Shown: positions 1-8,725 of the stretch, in pieces
How positions within the stretch are numbered: the stretch's first letter is position 1
How the letters are laid out: every line of letters starts with the position of its first letter
Origin: Halosimplex rubrum
Lineage (GTDB): Archaea > Halobacteriota > Halobacteria > Halobacteriales > Haloarculaceae
Assembly: GCF_013415885.1 (NCBI RefSeq)
Contig: NZ_CP058910.1
Location: 1,054,001-1,118,000 of the forward strand
DNA: 64,000 nucleotides
Direction of reading: 5' to 3'
Made by a program: the position numbers and the translations under genes
Notes under the pieces: model-generated
The model's database searches: none
Seen by the model: only the letters and a program-made list of their open reading frames with translations
Told to the model about the DNA's origin: nothing

Positions 1-212
1 GCCCCCGCGATGATGTCGGCCTCCCCCGTGTATCGCGGGACGAGCCAGTGGCCGCCGACCGCCATCTGCCGGGCGACGTCGAAGTAGATTCGCTCGTCGA
101 GCGTCGTCGCGAACGACCCCAGCCCGGGGAGATAGCCGACGGCGCCGACCACGAGGATCGCGAGCACCTCCCAGCACTCGTGGACCACCTCGGGCCGGCG
201 GAGGGACTTCAT
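1..212 (-). CDS. GT39/ArnT-type membrane glycosyltransferase, N-terminal part
   Basis: The first 70 codons are inside the window; the gene runs off its left edge. After a first hydrophobic segment comes DERIYFDVARQMAVGG followed by HWLVPRYTGEADI. This matches the signature of polyprenyl-phosphate-sugar-dependent glycosyltransferases (ArnT/PMT clan, GT39 and GT83), in which an acidic pair after the first membrane helix contributes to catalysis and the DWLVPR-like stretch follows. Such enzymes move a sugar from a lipid phosphate carrier to a protein or lipid on the outer face of the membrane. The ATG at 212 is the natural start. Family assignment is good; the substrate is unknown. Confidence 0.7.
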   Translation of the reverse strand, partial: MKSLRRPEVVHECWEVLAILVVGAVGYLPGLGSFATTLDERIYFDVARQMAVGGHWLVPRYTGEADIIAG

Positions 213-428
213 ACGGAAGCGCCGGCACGGCCCGTAGTAAAGCGTGCGGATCCGCACCGTTTCCGTCGCATCGTCGCCGCGCGGTCACCGGGTCACCGAC
301 GGATCGCCGGGCGCTGTCCCGGACGTTCGGGCGTCCCACCTCGGCGACCGGACCGATCTCGAACGAGACCGTCCGACCGTCCCGCGGAACGCAACCCATT
401 TGCCCCCGCGCCGACAGCCGGACACCTG

Positions 429-1526
429 ATGACCCGGCGCTCGGCGCTCCCGGCGGTCCGGCGGTCGCCCGCGGATCTGGTGGCCGTCGCCGCGCTGACG
501 CTGGCGACGGCCCTCGTCGCGCTGGTCCCGGGGTCGGACGGAACGCCGTTGCGGGTCCTCCTCGGCCTCCCGTTCGTCCTCCTGGCCCCCGGGTACGCGC
601 TCGTCGCGGCGGCGTTCCCCGCCGCTCGGCGCGAGCGGGCGACGACCGGCGGGCGGGACCGCCGCGGCCTCGACGGCCCGGAACGGCTCGCGCTCGCCGT
701 CGGCGCCAGCGTCGCCCTCGTTCCGCTGGTCGGACTCGCACTGAGCGTCGCCGCGGTCGGGATCAGCCCCGTCCCGGTCGTCCTCTCGCTGAGCGCGGTC
801 GCGCTCGGGGCGACCGCGGCGGGGGCGCGACGGCGCTCGGCGGTCCCGGTCGACGAGCGACCGGTCGGGTCGGTCGCCGACTGCGTCCGGGCGGCGCGGG
901 CTCGGCTCGCCGGTCGGAGCGGCCGGTCGGGCGGGGCGGGCGACTCCGACGACCGGTCCGACGGGCCGTCCGACTCGGGGAGGCGCCCGGTCGCGACGCT
1001 CGACGTGGCCCTCGTCGCGGTCCTCGCGCTGGCGGTGACGGGCGGGGGGTACGCGGTCCTCGGACCGACCGGAGGCGGCGACTACACCGAACTGTCCCTC
1101 CTGACCGAGACCGAGTCGGGCGAACTCGTCGCGGACGACTACCCGCGGAACGCCACCGTGGGCGACGCCGAGCGGTTGACGCTCGGGGTCGGGAACCGCG
1201 AGGGCGAGCCGGTCGACTACACGGTCGTCGTCGAACTGCAGCGCGTCGCGTCGGGGGCCGACGGCGGCGCCCGGACCGTCGCGAACGCCACGGCTACGCC
1301 GGGCGCGGCGGGCGGCCTGACGGTGCTGGAGGAGGCCGAGCTCCGGCGGTTCTCCCCGCGGGTCGAGGCGGGCGAGACGCGGCTGGAACCGCACGCCGTG
1401 ACGCCGACGCTGGCCGGCGAGCGCGTCCGGCTCGTCTACCTTCTGTACGTCGGCGAGGCGCCCGCCGACCCCTCGACGGCGAACGCCCACCGGGCCGTGT
1501 GGCTGTGGCTCTCCGTCTCGGAGTGA
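429..1526 (+). CDS. DUF1616 family membrane protein
   Basis: A 365-residue protein starting at ATG 429; the open frame continues upstream, but the residues before 429 are arginine- and proline-rich and look non-coding. The N-terminal half has four hydrophobic segments (roughly residues 12-30, 37-57, 80-115 and 190-210) separated by charged loops. The second contains an LPFVLLAPGYALVAAAFP stretch typical of DUF1616. The C-terminal half is an extracytoplasmic beta-rich domain with a TLGVGNREGEPVDYTVVVEL-type segment. DUF1616 proteins are common near haloarchaeal N-glycosylation and surface-glycan genes, which fits the glycosyltransferases on both sides. Molecular function is not established. 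Confidence 0.75.
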   Translation: MTRRSALPAVRRSPADLVAVAALTLATALVALVPGSDGTPLRVLLGLPFVLLAPGYALVAAAFPAARRERATTGGRDRRGLDGPERLALAVGASVALVPLVGLALSVAAVGISPVPVVLSLSAVALGATAAGARRRSAVPVDERPVGSVADCVRAARARLAGRSGRSGGAGDSDDRSDGPSDSGRRPVATLDVALVAVLALAVTGGGYAVLGPTGGGDYTELSLLTETESGELVADDYPRNATVGDAERLTLGVGNREGEPVDYTVVVELQRVASGADGGARTVANATATPGAAGGLTVLEEAELRRFSPRVEAGETRLEPHAVTPTLAGERVRLVYLLYVGEAPADPSTANAHRAVWLWLSVSE

Positions 1527-1580
1527 GCCGCCCGTTCGGCGCGGCGGGCGCGGGTCGCTCGCGGCGGCCCGTCCCGACGG

Positions 1581-2474
1581 TCAGCGCGGGTCCGGCTCCT
1601 CGCCCGACGCGGCCGCGTGCTCGCGCAGGTGACCGGCCGCCATCGACCACTTCTGAAGGCAGGCGATCAGGTACCAGCCGGCGGTCTCGGCGGGGTCGGC
1701 CGCGGCGTCGGCCAGCCGCGTCCGAAACGCGAGGGGGTTCACCGGGAGGAACTGCCGGAGCTCCAGCGGGTGGCGCACGTCGAAGCGGTCGCCGTGAGAC
1801 GCCCGGAGCTCGGCGCGACCGCGTCCGATACGCGCGCTCTGGGAGAGCACGTCGCCGAGCGTCGACCGGGCGGGGTGGTACACCGTCACGTCGGGCGCGT
1901 AGTCGAGGTCGAACCCCGCCGCGTCCACGCGGCGGCCGAACTCCAGGTCGCCGTTCGACCGGAGTCGACCGTCGAAGCGGCCGACGGCGTCGAACACTCG
2001 CCGGCGAGTCACGAGACAGCAGGTCGGTGCGAACCGCTTCTCGCGGACGTACGTCTCCACGTCGAAGCCCGTCGCGCGCCGGTAGCGGGCGACGGTGCCG
2101 TCGTCGGCGACGAGTTCGACGCGACAGCCCGCGTAGTCGCGGTCGCGCTCGGTCATCAGCCGGGTTATCGACTCGACGTAGTCCGGATCGACCCACATGT
2201 CGGCGTCGAGGAAGCCGACGATATCGCCGTCGGCGGCTTCGACGCCGGCGTTGCGCGCGGCGTAGGAACTCTGGACCTCGTCCTCGACGACGTGACGGAC
2301 CCGCTCGCGCTCGGCGAACCGCCGGGCGACCGCCGGCGTCCCGTCGGTCGACCCGTTGTCCGCGACGACGACCTCGTAGTCGGCGGCCGTCTGGTCGGTG
2401 AGCGACGCGAGCGTCTGCTCCAGCCCGCCGGGGTCGTTGTACACCGGCACGACGACGCTCGTCGCCGGGCTCAC
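1581..2474 (-). CDS. Family 2 glycosyltransferase
   Basis: About 297 residues of GT-A fold. SVVVPVYNDPGGLEQTL near the N-terminus is the beta1/nucleotide-binding start, VVVADNGSTDGT follows, and GFLDADMW is the DXD metal site. The ED-type acceptor region follows with LRSNGDLEFGRRV. I place the start at GTG 2474, five codons before the first beta strand; an upstream ATG at 2558 would add a low-complexity extension. There is no large hydrophobic C-terminus, so it probably acts at the cytoplasmic membrane face on a lipid-linked or nucleotide-activated sugar. Its 5' end faces the iron-box-containing region at 2475-2697, so iron control is possible but unproven. Confidence 0.85.
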   Translation of the reverse strand: MSPATSVVVPVYNDPGGLEQTLASLTDQTAADYEVVVADNGSTDGTPAVARRFAERERVRHVVEDEVQSSYAARNAGVEAADGDIVGFLDADMWVDPDYVESITRLMTERDRDYAGCRVELVADDGTVARYRRATGFDVETYVREKRFAPTCCLVTRRRVFDAVGRFDGRLRSNGDLEFGRRVDAAGFDLDYAPDVTVYHPARSTLGDVLSQSARIGRGRAELRASHGDRFDVRHPLELRQFLPVNPLAFRTRLADAAADPAETAGWYLIACLQKWSMAAGHLREHAAASGEEPDPR

Positions 2475-2581
2475 GCCCGGGTCACCGCCCTGCGAACGTG
2501 GTACGGCCGGGACCGAACCGCCTCCATGGTCCCGTCTTCGAGACCCGGGCGCTATCAACGCCCCGGTTCCGGCAGTTTTCC

Positions 2582-2596
2582 TTTGGCTGGCCTAAA
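2582..2596. promoter_or_regulatory. DtxR-like iron box 1
   Basis: TTTGGCTGGCCTAAA is a near-perfect palindrome of the same form as three other boxes in this locus (4583, 12679, 13990). It resembles the DtxR/IdeR operator core (TTAGGNNAGCCTAA). It lies between the divergent GT2 gene and the ABC exporter at 2698. Two TATA-like elements follow on the plus strand (CCTTATT near 2612 and ATTTATCC near 2643). It probably controls the exporter. No DtxR-family gene is present in the window, so the regulator is inferred. Confidence 0.6.
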
Positions 2597-2697
2597 CAAC
2601 GGCGTTCTGGCCCTTATTCGGCAGATGTGTGGAGATGAGTGGATTTATCCGCTCGAACGAGAACCGTCGTTGTACGAACGATCTCTCGGCACCCACA

Positions 2698-4500
2698 ATG
2701 ACAGATCCCGACACGCCGACCGCGTCCCGCGGCGAGAAGCTCGAGGCCCTGCGCAGCGTGCTCGACTACGACCCGCGGCTCACGGGACTGATCGTCGGCG
2801 TCGGCATGGTCGCGGCCGTGCTGGAGGGGGTCGGGCTGAGCTTCATCCTCCCGATCATCGAGCTGGTCCAGTCGGGCGGCGGGTCGCTCGAGGGCGACGG
2901 CGCCGCCGGGCTCTTCGCGACGGCCTACCGCGCGCTGAACGTGCCGCTGACGCTGGCGACGGCCGTCGTCGGCGTCGCGGTCGTGATGACCGTCCGCTTC
3001 GCGGCGAGTTTCCTCGTCGCGTGGCTCCGCGAGCGGCTCCGGATGGCCTACATCGAGCACCTCCAGACCGAGGCGTTCGCGAACGCCTTCCGCGCGGAGA
3101 TCTCCTATCTCGACGAGACGGGCTCGGACGACGTGCTCAACGCGATCATCACCCAGACCTACCACGCGGGCCAGGTGATCCGCCGGCTCGTCCTGTTCAT
3201 CGAGCAGACGTTCCTCGGCGCCGTCTACGGGCTCATCGCGCTGTTCATCTCGCCGCGACTCACGCTGCTGACCGCCGCGGTCCTCGGCGGCGTGACGCTG
3301 CTGTTGCGCGGATTCGTCGAGCCGGACGACGACCTCGGCGACCGCGTCGCCGACGCCAACGAGCGACGACAGGCCGCCGCCCAGGCCGGCACCCAGGGGA
3401 TGCGCGAGAGCCGGATCTTCGGGCTCACCGACGAGCTGTACGGCGACTTCGTCGACGCCGTCGAGCAGTACACGAGCGCCCGCGTCGAGCTCCGTCGCAA
3501 CCAGGCCGCGATCAACAACGCCTACCAGCTGACCGTGGCGGTGTCGGTGTTCGTGCTCGTCTACGTCTCGCTGACCTACGTCGAGCTGACGCTGAGCTCG
3601 CTGGGCCTGTTCCTGTTCGCCATGTTTCGGCTCGGGCCGAAGGCCAGCCGGGCCAACGAGCTGTACTACCGGATCGGCCAGGACCTGCCCCACCTGGTGC
3701 GGACCCGCAACTTCACGCGGGAGCTGGCCGACAACGCCGAGCCCGGGCGGGCCCGCCGCGAGGTCCCCGACCGGGTCGAGTCGGTCACCCTCGACGACGT
3801 GACCTTCTCCTACGACGGGGAGACGACCGTCCTCGACGGGATCGACCTCTCGGTCGAGCGCGGCGAGTTCGTGGCCTTCGTCGGCCAGTCGGGCGCCGGC
3901 AAGTCGACGGTGGTGTCGCTGCTCGCGCGCATGCACGAACCGACCGACGGCGAGATCCGCGCCGACGGCGTCCCCATCGGCGAGATGGACGTCGCCGGCT
4001 GGCGCGACCGCGTCGCGGTCGTCGGTCAGGACCCCTACGTCTTCGACGACACCCTCCGGTACAACCTCACGATCGCCGACCGGGAGGCCTCTCGCGAGGA
4101 ACTCGAGCGGGTCTGTGCGATCGCCCGCGTCGACGAGTTCCTCGACGACCTCCCGAACGGGCTGGACACCCGCGTCGGCGACGACGGCGTCCGGCTCTCG
4201 GGCGGACAGAAACAGCGCGTCGCCATCGCCCGCGCGCTGCTGGACGACGCCGACGTGCTGTGTCTCGACGAGGCGACGAGCGACCTGGACGCGAACCTCG
4301 AACGGGAGGTCCAGCGCGGCATCGAGGGGATGGACCGGGAGTACATCACCGTCACCGTCGCCCACCGGCTGTCGACCGTCGAGAACGCCGACCGCATCTA
4401 CACCCTGGACGAGGGCCGGATCTCCGAGGTCGGCGGCCACGACGAACTGCTGGAGCGCGACGGGGAGTACGCCGACCTCTACGCGATGCAGCGGCGGTGA
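2698..4500 (+). CDS. ABC exporter, fused permease and ATPase (siderophore-locus exporter)
   Basis: A 600-residue half-transporter: six membrane segments in residues 25-310, then a nucleotide-binding domain with Walker A GQSGAGKST (near 397-405), Q-loop, signature LSGGQKQR (about 500-507), Walker B VLCLDEATSDLD and switch His in VTVAHRLST. The membrane part is of the lipid/oligosaccharide-flippase or type IV exporter kind and is clearly paralogous to the transporter at 61700. Start ATG 2698 is preferred over in-frame starts 69 nt upstream because the extension is not conserved in the paralogue. An iron box lies 100 nt upstream and Fe(III) uptake genes follow directly, so export of the locus product, probably a siderophore, is the best guess. 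Confidence 0.75.
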   Translation: MTDPDTPTASRGEKLEALRSVLDYDPRLTGLIVGVGMVAAVLEGVGLSFILPIIELVQSGGGSLEGDGAAGLFATAYRALNVPLTLATAVVGVAVVMTVRFAASFLVAWLRERLRMAYIEHLQTEAFANAFRAEISYLDETGSDDVLNAIITQTYHAGQVIRRLVLFIEQTFLGAVYGLIALFISPRLTLLTAAVLGGVTLLLRGFVEPDDDLGDRVADANERRQAAAQAGTQGMRESRIFGLTDELYGDFVDAVEQYTSARVELRRNQAAINNAYQLTVAVSVFVLVYVSLTYVELTLSSLGLFLFAMFRLGPKASRANELYYRIGQDLPHLVRTRNFTRELADNAEPGRARREVPDRVESVTLDDVTFSYDGETTVLDGIDLSVERGEFVAFVGQSGAGKSTVVSLLARMHEPTDGEIRADGVPIGEMDVAGWRDRVAVVGQDPYVFDDTLRYNLTIADREASREELERVCAIARVDEFLDDLPNGLDTRVGDDGVRLSGGQKQRVAIARALLDDADVLCLDEATSDLDANLEREVQRGIEGMDREYITVTVAHRLSTVENADRIYTLDEGRISEVGGHDELLERDGEYADLYAMQRR

Positions 4501-4582
4501 CCGCGACCGGACCGGCCGAGACGGCGCGCCTGACCGTCGCCCCTCGTCGCCGTCCCCATTCCGTCACCGAACATAACAACAT

Positions 4583-4597
4583 TTTAGGTCGGCCAAA
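4583..4597. promoter_or_regulatory. DtxR-like iron box 2 overlapping the importer promoter
   Basis: TTTAGGTCGGCCAAA is palindromic and matches the box at 2582. It sits 15-29 nt before the ATG at 4612. The AT-rich left edge (CATTTTAGG, 4580-4588) is also where the TATA element of a leaderless transcript would be, so a bound repressor would block TBP. This is the expected layout for iron repression of the importer operon. Confidence 0.65.
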
Positions 4598-4611
4598 AAC
4601 CATCTCGATCC

Positions 4612-5895
4612 ATGCACGAGGACCGGAGCGGCGAGGGCGAGGGTGGCCACCGGAGACCGGCGAGCGGCCGCCGGACGACGCCGGGTCGACGGCGGTTCCT
4701 GAAAACGGTCGGTTCGACGGCGGGTCTGCTCGCGCTCGCGGGGTGCGGGAGCGACGGGAGCGGCGGTGGCGGGACCGCCACGCCCGCGCCGGGCTCGACC
4801 GACGACGGGACGGCCACGTCGGCCGGGACGGTCCCGGAGCCGCGGACCTACGCGGCCGACGAACTCTACAACATCGAGGAGTGGCGCGGGTCGGGCCCGC
4901 TGATCGAGAACCGGCCCGACGAGTACACGGGCATCTCGATGCTCGACCTGCCCGACCTGCGGGGCGAGCTGACGGTGTATCTCGGCGGCGGCGAGGGCGG
5001 CCTCTACGAGAACCTCATGTGGCGGATCCAGAACACCTACCGGGATTTCACCGTCACCCCCCGCAAGGCGTCCTCGTCGCAGCTCGCCAACACCATCATC
5101 GAGGAGGCGACCGCGGGGTCGAGCCCGGCGGACGTCTTCTGGGCCATCGACGCGGGGTCGATCGGCATCGTCGCGGAGAACGACGCGACCGTCGAGCTGC
5201 CCGAACGCGTCGTCCGGAGTATCCCGGACACGTTCCACCCCACCGACCAGTGGGTCGGGACCATGGGTCGCGCCCGCAGTGTCCCGTACAACACCGACGA
5301 GTTCTCGGCCGAGGACATCCCGAACGATATCTCGGCGTTCCCCGACGACGACCGCTTCGGGGACGCGATGGGGTGGGCGCCGACCTACGGCGCCTTCCAG
5401 TCGTTCGTCACCGCGATGCGGCTGCTCGAAGGCGAGGACGCGACGCGGCAGTGGCTCGAGGGGATGCAGGAACAGAACACCGGCACGTACGACAACGAGC
5501 TGGTGGTCGCCAACCAGGTCGCCAGCGGCGAGCTCGGCGCCGGCTTCGGGAACCACTACTACTCGCGGCTCGTCCGCGAGGAGCGGCCCGACGCCCCGCT
5601 GGAGCTGGCGTTCACGCAGGGCGACGCCGGCGCGCTCATCAACTGCTCGGGCACGGAGATCGTCAAGGGCACGGACAACGAGGAGCTGGCCGCCGACTTC
5701 ATCCACCACCTGCTCAGCATCGAGGCCCAGGAGTTCCTCGGGACGCGGGGCTACGAGTACCCGCTGTTGCCGAGCGTCCCGCCGGTCGGCGACCTGCCGC
5801 GCATCGACGAGCTGAACCCGCCGGACCTGAACCTGGCGAAGCTGTCGGACCTGGAACCGACGCTGCGACTGCTCCGCGAGACCGGCGTGCTGTAA
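4612..5895 (+). CDS. Iron(III) ABC transporter substrate-binding lipoprotein, FbpA type
   Basis: 427 residues. A twin-arginine signal (RRRFLK at 26-31) leads into a hydrophobic stretch and a lipobox ending LALAGC, so Cys45 is the predicted lipidated residue after Tat export. The mature part is a class II periplasmic-binding fold of the FbpA/thiamine/spermidine clan. A paired tyrosine in GNHYYSR (about residues 316-317) corresponds to the Fe(III)-liganding tyrosine pair of FbpA-type proteins. It is the first gene of a tight three-gene operon (1 nt to the permease) with an iron box on its promoter. It should capture ferric iron, free or chelated, outside the membrane. Confidence 0.85.
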   Translation: MHEDRSGEGEGGHRRPASGRRTTPGRRRFLKTVGSTAGLLALAGCGSDGSGGGGTATPAPGSTDDGTATSAGTVPEPRTYAADELYNIEEWRGSGPLIENRPDEYTGISMLDLPDLRGELTVYLGGGEGGLYENLMWRIQNTYRDFTVTPRKASSSQLANTIIEEATAGSSPADVFWAIDAGSIGIVAENDATVELPERVVRSIPDTFHPTDQWVGTMGRARSVPYNTDEFSAEDIPNDISAFPDDDRFGDAMGWAPTYGAFQSFVTAMRLLEGEDATRQWLEGMQEQNTGTYDNELVVANQVASGELGAGFGNHYYSRLVREERPDAPLELAFTQGDAGALINCSGTEIVKGTDNEELAADFIHHLLSIEAQEFLGTRGYEYPLLPSVPPVGDLPRIDELNPPDLNLAKLSDLEPTLRLLRETGVL

Positions 5896-5896
5896 G

Positions 5897-7555
5897 ATGT
5901 CCGTCGTCGACCGGCTCGTCGACCCGCTCGACCGCGAGGAGACCGACGGCCGCCCGGTCGGACTGGCGTTGCTCAGCGCCGCGATCGCCGCCGCGGTGCT
6001 CTCGCCGCTCGCGTGGATCGTCGTGCGCGTCCTCCAGGTCGACACCGACTACGCGCTGTCGATCCTCGCCCGGCCGGCGACCGTCGAGATCCTGCTGACC
6101 AGCCTCGGACTCGTCGCCGCCGTCACGGGCTTCTCGATACTCCTGGGCGTCCCGCTGGCCTTCCTGACCGTCCGGACCGACCTCCCGTTCCGCCGGTTCT
6201 GGACGGTCGCCGTGGCGCTGCCGCTGGTCGTCCCGAGCTACCTCGGCGCCTTCACGTTCATCATGGCGTTCGGCCCCAGCGGCGAACTCGCCGACGTGCT
6301 CGCGCCCCTCGGGATCGCGTCGATCCCCTCGATCTACGGGTTCCCCGGCACGGCGCTCGTGCTCACGCTGTACACCTACCCCTACGTCTTCATCACGACC
6401 CGCGCGTCGCTGCTGTCGTTCGACCAGCAGCTCGTCGAGGCCGCCCGCACGCTGGGGATCTCCCGCTGGGCGGCGTTCAAGCGGGTGACGCTTCCGCAGC
6501 TCCTCCCTGGGATCACCTCCGGCGCCCTGCTGGTCGCGCTGTACGCCCTTTCGGACTTCGGAACGCCGGCGCTGTTGCGGCTGGACGTGTTCACCCGGGT
6601 CATCATGGTCGAGTTCAACACGTTCGGCCGCGAGACCGCCGCCCTGCTGTCGCTGCAGCTGCTGGCGATCACGGCGGTCATCCTCGCCATCGAGTCGCGG
6701 GTCGGCGACTCGACGCAGGGCGCCTACGTCGGGGCGAGCCCGAACCAGGGGAGCGACACGACGGTCTCGCTCGGCGCCTGGAAGCTCCCGGCGCTTCTGT
6801 TCTGTGCCGTCGTCGTCGCCCTCTGTCTCGTCGTCCCGATCGGCGTCTTGGTGCTGTGGCTGGTCCGCAGCCCCGAGACGGCCGCGCGGATCGGCACCGA
6901 GTTCCAGTGGGGCTTCGCGCTCAACTCGACGAAGGTGTCGCTGGCGACGGCGCTGGTCTGTGCCGTCGCGGCGGTCCCGGTCGCCTACTTCGCGGCGCGT
7001 CACCGATCGCGGCTGGCCGAGCTGTTCGACCGGGCGACCTACGTCGGCTACGCGATGCCGGGGATCGTCCTCGGGCTGGCGCTCGTGTTCTTCGGCGTCT
7101 GGTACCAGTCGGCCGCCGGCGGGCTCTCGACGGACCTCTTCGGTGCGGACTACTCGCCCCAGCTCTACCAGGCGCTGCCGCTGTTGATATTCGCCTACGT
7201 CGTCCGCTTTCTCCCCCAGTCGGTCGGCGCGACCCGGTCGTCGGTGCGCCGCGTCGACCGGAGCCTCACCGAGGCCGCCCGCACCCTCGGCCGCACCCGC
7301 TCGGCCGCGTTCCGCCGGATCACGCTCCCGCTCATCGCGCCCGGCGTGATCGGCGGCGCCGCGCTCGTGTTCCTCACGACGATGAAGGAGCTGCCGGCGA
7401 CGCTGTTGCTCCACCCGACGGGCTTCGAGACACTCGTCACGTATATCTGGGGCCTCCGCGAAAGTGCCAACTACGGAGCGGTCGCCGTCCCCGCCCTCGC
7501 GCTGATCGTCGTCTCCGGCCTCTCGATGGTCGTCATCCTCTCACAGGAGGACTAA
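5897..7555 (+). CDS. Iron(III) ABC transporter permease, FbpB type
   Basis: 552 residues with about twelve membrane helices in two homologous halves, as in FbpB and ThiP. Each half carries the EAA coupling loop: EAARTLGISRWAAFKRVTLP in the first half and EAARTLGRTRSAAFRRITLP in the second. A short hydrophilic linker near residues 265-290 joins the halves. One fused protein therefore supplies both permease domains. It begins 1 nt after the binding-protein stop and is followed after 3 nt by the ATPase, so the three are surely co-transcribed and translationally coupled. Confidence 0.88.
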   Translation: MSVVDRLVDPLDREETDGRPVGLALLSAAIAAAVLSPLAWIVVRVLQVDTDYALSILARPATVEILLTSLGLVAAVTGFSILLGVPLAFLTVRTDLPFRRFWTVAVALPLVVPSYLGAFTFIMAFGPSGELADVLAPLGIASIPSIYGFPGTALVLTLYTYPYVFITTRASLLSFDQQLVEAARTLGISRWAAFKRVTLPQLLPGITSGALLVALYALSDFGTPALLRLDVFTRVIMVEFNTFGRETAALLSLQLLAITAVILAIESRVGDSTQGAYVGASPNQGSDTTVSLGAWKLPALLFCAVVVALCLVVPIGVLVLWLVRSPETAARIGTEFQWGFALNSTKVSLATALVCAVAAVPVAYFAARHRSRLAELFDRATYVGYAMPGIVLGLALVFFGVWYQSAAGGLSTDLFGADYSPQLYQALPLLIFAYVVRFLPQSVGATRSSVRRVDRSLTEAARTLGRTRSAAFRRITLPLIAPGVIGGAALVFLTTMKELPATLLLHPTGFETLVTYIWGLRESANYGAVAVPALALIVVSGLSMVVILSQED

Positions 7556-7558
7556 CGC

Positions 7559-8701
7559 ATGTCACGTGATATCCACCGGAACCCGGCCGCCACGCCCGCG
7601 ACGTCGACCGCCCCCGACGCGACCGACGGACCGGTCGGCGAGCCCGTGCTCGAACTCGACGGCGTCGTCCGGTCGTACGCCTCCGAGACCGCGGTCGAGG
7701 AGCTGTCGCTGACCGTCGGCGACGGCGAAGTGCTCACGCTGCTCGGCCCGTCGGGCTGTGGCAAGACGACGACGCTGCGGCTGGTCGGCGGCCTCGAACA
7801 CCCCGACGCCGGGTCCATCGAACTGCGCGAGACGCCGATCGCCGACGCCGACAACGGGACGGTCGTCCCGCCGGAGGAGCGCGGTATCGGGCTCGTCTTC
7901 CAGGACTTCGCGCTGTTCCCGCACATGACCGCCGCGGAGAACGTCGGCTTCGGCCTCGACGACTGGGACGAGGCCGACCGCCGCGAGCGCGTCGCCGACC
8001 TGCTCGAACTGGTCGACCTCGCCGACCACGGCGAGGACTACCCCGGCGAGCTCTCGGGCGGGCAGAAACAGCGCGTCGCGCTCGCCCGCTCGCTCGCGCC
8101 CGAACCGGACGTGTTGCTGCTGGACGAGCCGCTCAGCAACCTCGACGTGAGCCTCCGCGTCTCGATGCGCGAGGAGATCCGCCGGATCATCGACGAGACG
8201 GGCGTCACCGCCATCTGGGTCACCCACGACCAGGAGGAGGCGCTGTCGGTCGCCGACCGCGTCGGCATCATGAACGACGGCCGGCTCCGGCAGGTCGGCC
8301 GCCCGGAGCGGATCTTCGAGCGCCCCGCCTCGCGGTTCGTCGCCTCCTTCCTCGGCCGCACGGGCTTTCTCTCGGGTGAGCGCCAGGCGGACACGGTCGC
8401 GACCGACCTGGGTCGGATCGACGCCGACCGGATCGCCGACCTCGACGCCGTGCAGGGGGAGACGGTCGACGTCCTCGTCCGCCCGGACGACCTGCGGGCG
8501 ACGCCGACGACCGAGGGAGAGGCCCACGGCCGGATCACGAGCCGGCAGTACCAGGGCCCCTCGTTCGTCTACCGCGTCGAGACGGCCGGCGGCGACACGG
8601 TCCACTGCCTCCAGAACCACACCGAGGTGTTCGACGTGGGGCAGCCGGTCGCCGTCGACCTCGTCGCCGACCACCCGCTGCAGTGGTTCCCCCGGGACTG
8701 A
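7559..8701 (+). CDS. Iron(III) ABC transporter ATP-binding protein, FbpC type
   Basis: 380 residues. Walker A GPSGCGKTT (63-71), signature LSGGQKQR (165-172), Walker B VLLLDEPLSNLD and switch WVTHDQEEAL form a complete ATPase. The C-terminal 100 residues are a TOBE-like domain as in FbpC, PotA and MalK proteins. The first about 25 residues are a Thr/Ala/Pro-rich extension common in haloarchaeal proteins. It is the last gene of the iron-box-controlled importer operon and converges with the ligase gene after a 24-nt gap. It energises Fe(III) import through the permease at 5897. Confidence 0.88.
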   Translation: MSRDIHRNPAATPATSTAPDATDGPVGEPVLELDGVVRSYASETAVEELSLTVGDGEVLTLLGPSGCGKTTTLRLVGGLEHPDAGSIELRETPIADADNGTVVPPEERGIGLVFQDFALFPHMTAAENVGFGLDDWDEADRRERVADLLELVDLADHGEDYPGELSGGQKQRVALARSLAPEPDVLLLDEPLSNLDVSLRVSMREEIRRIIDETGVTAIWVTHDQEEALSVADRVGIMNDGRLRQVGRPERIFERPASRFVASFLGRTGFLSGERQADTVATDLGRIDADRIADLDAVQGETVDVLVRPDDLRATPTTEGEAHGRITSRQYQGPSFVYRVETAGGDTVHCLQNHTEVFDVGQPVAVDLVADHPLQWFPRD

Positions 8702-8725
8702 CGGGCCGCCACCGCGGCACGGCTC

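Noticed and set aside
1617-6098. Very long open frame on the plus strand (about 1490 codons).
   Set aside because: It crosses the GT2 gene, the exporter and the binding-protein gene in another frame and is Arg/Pro/Gly-rich without domains. This is a GC-rich shadow of real genes.
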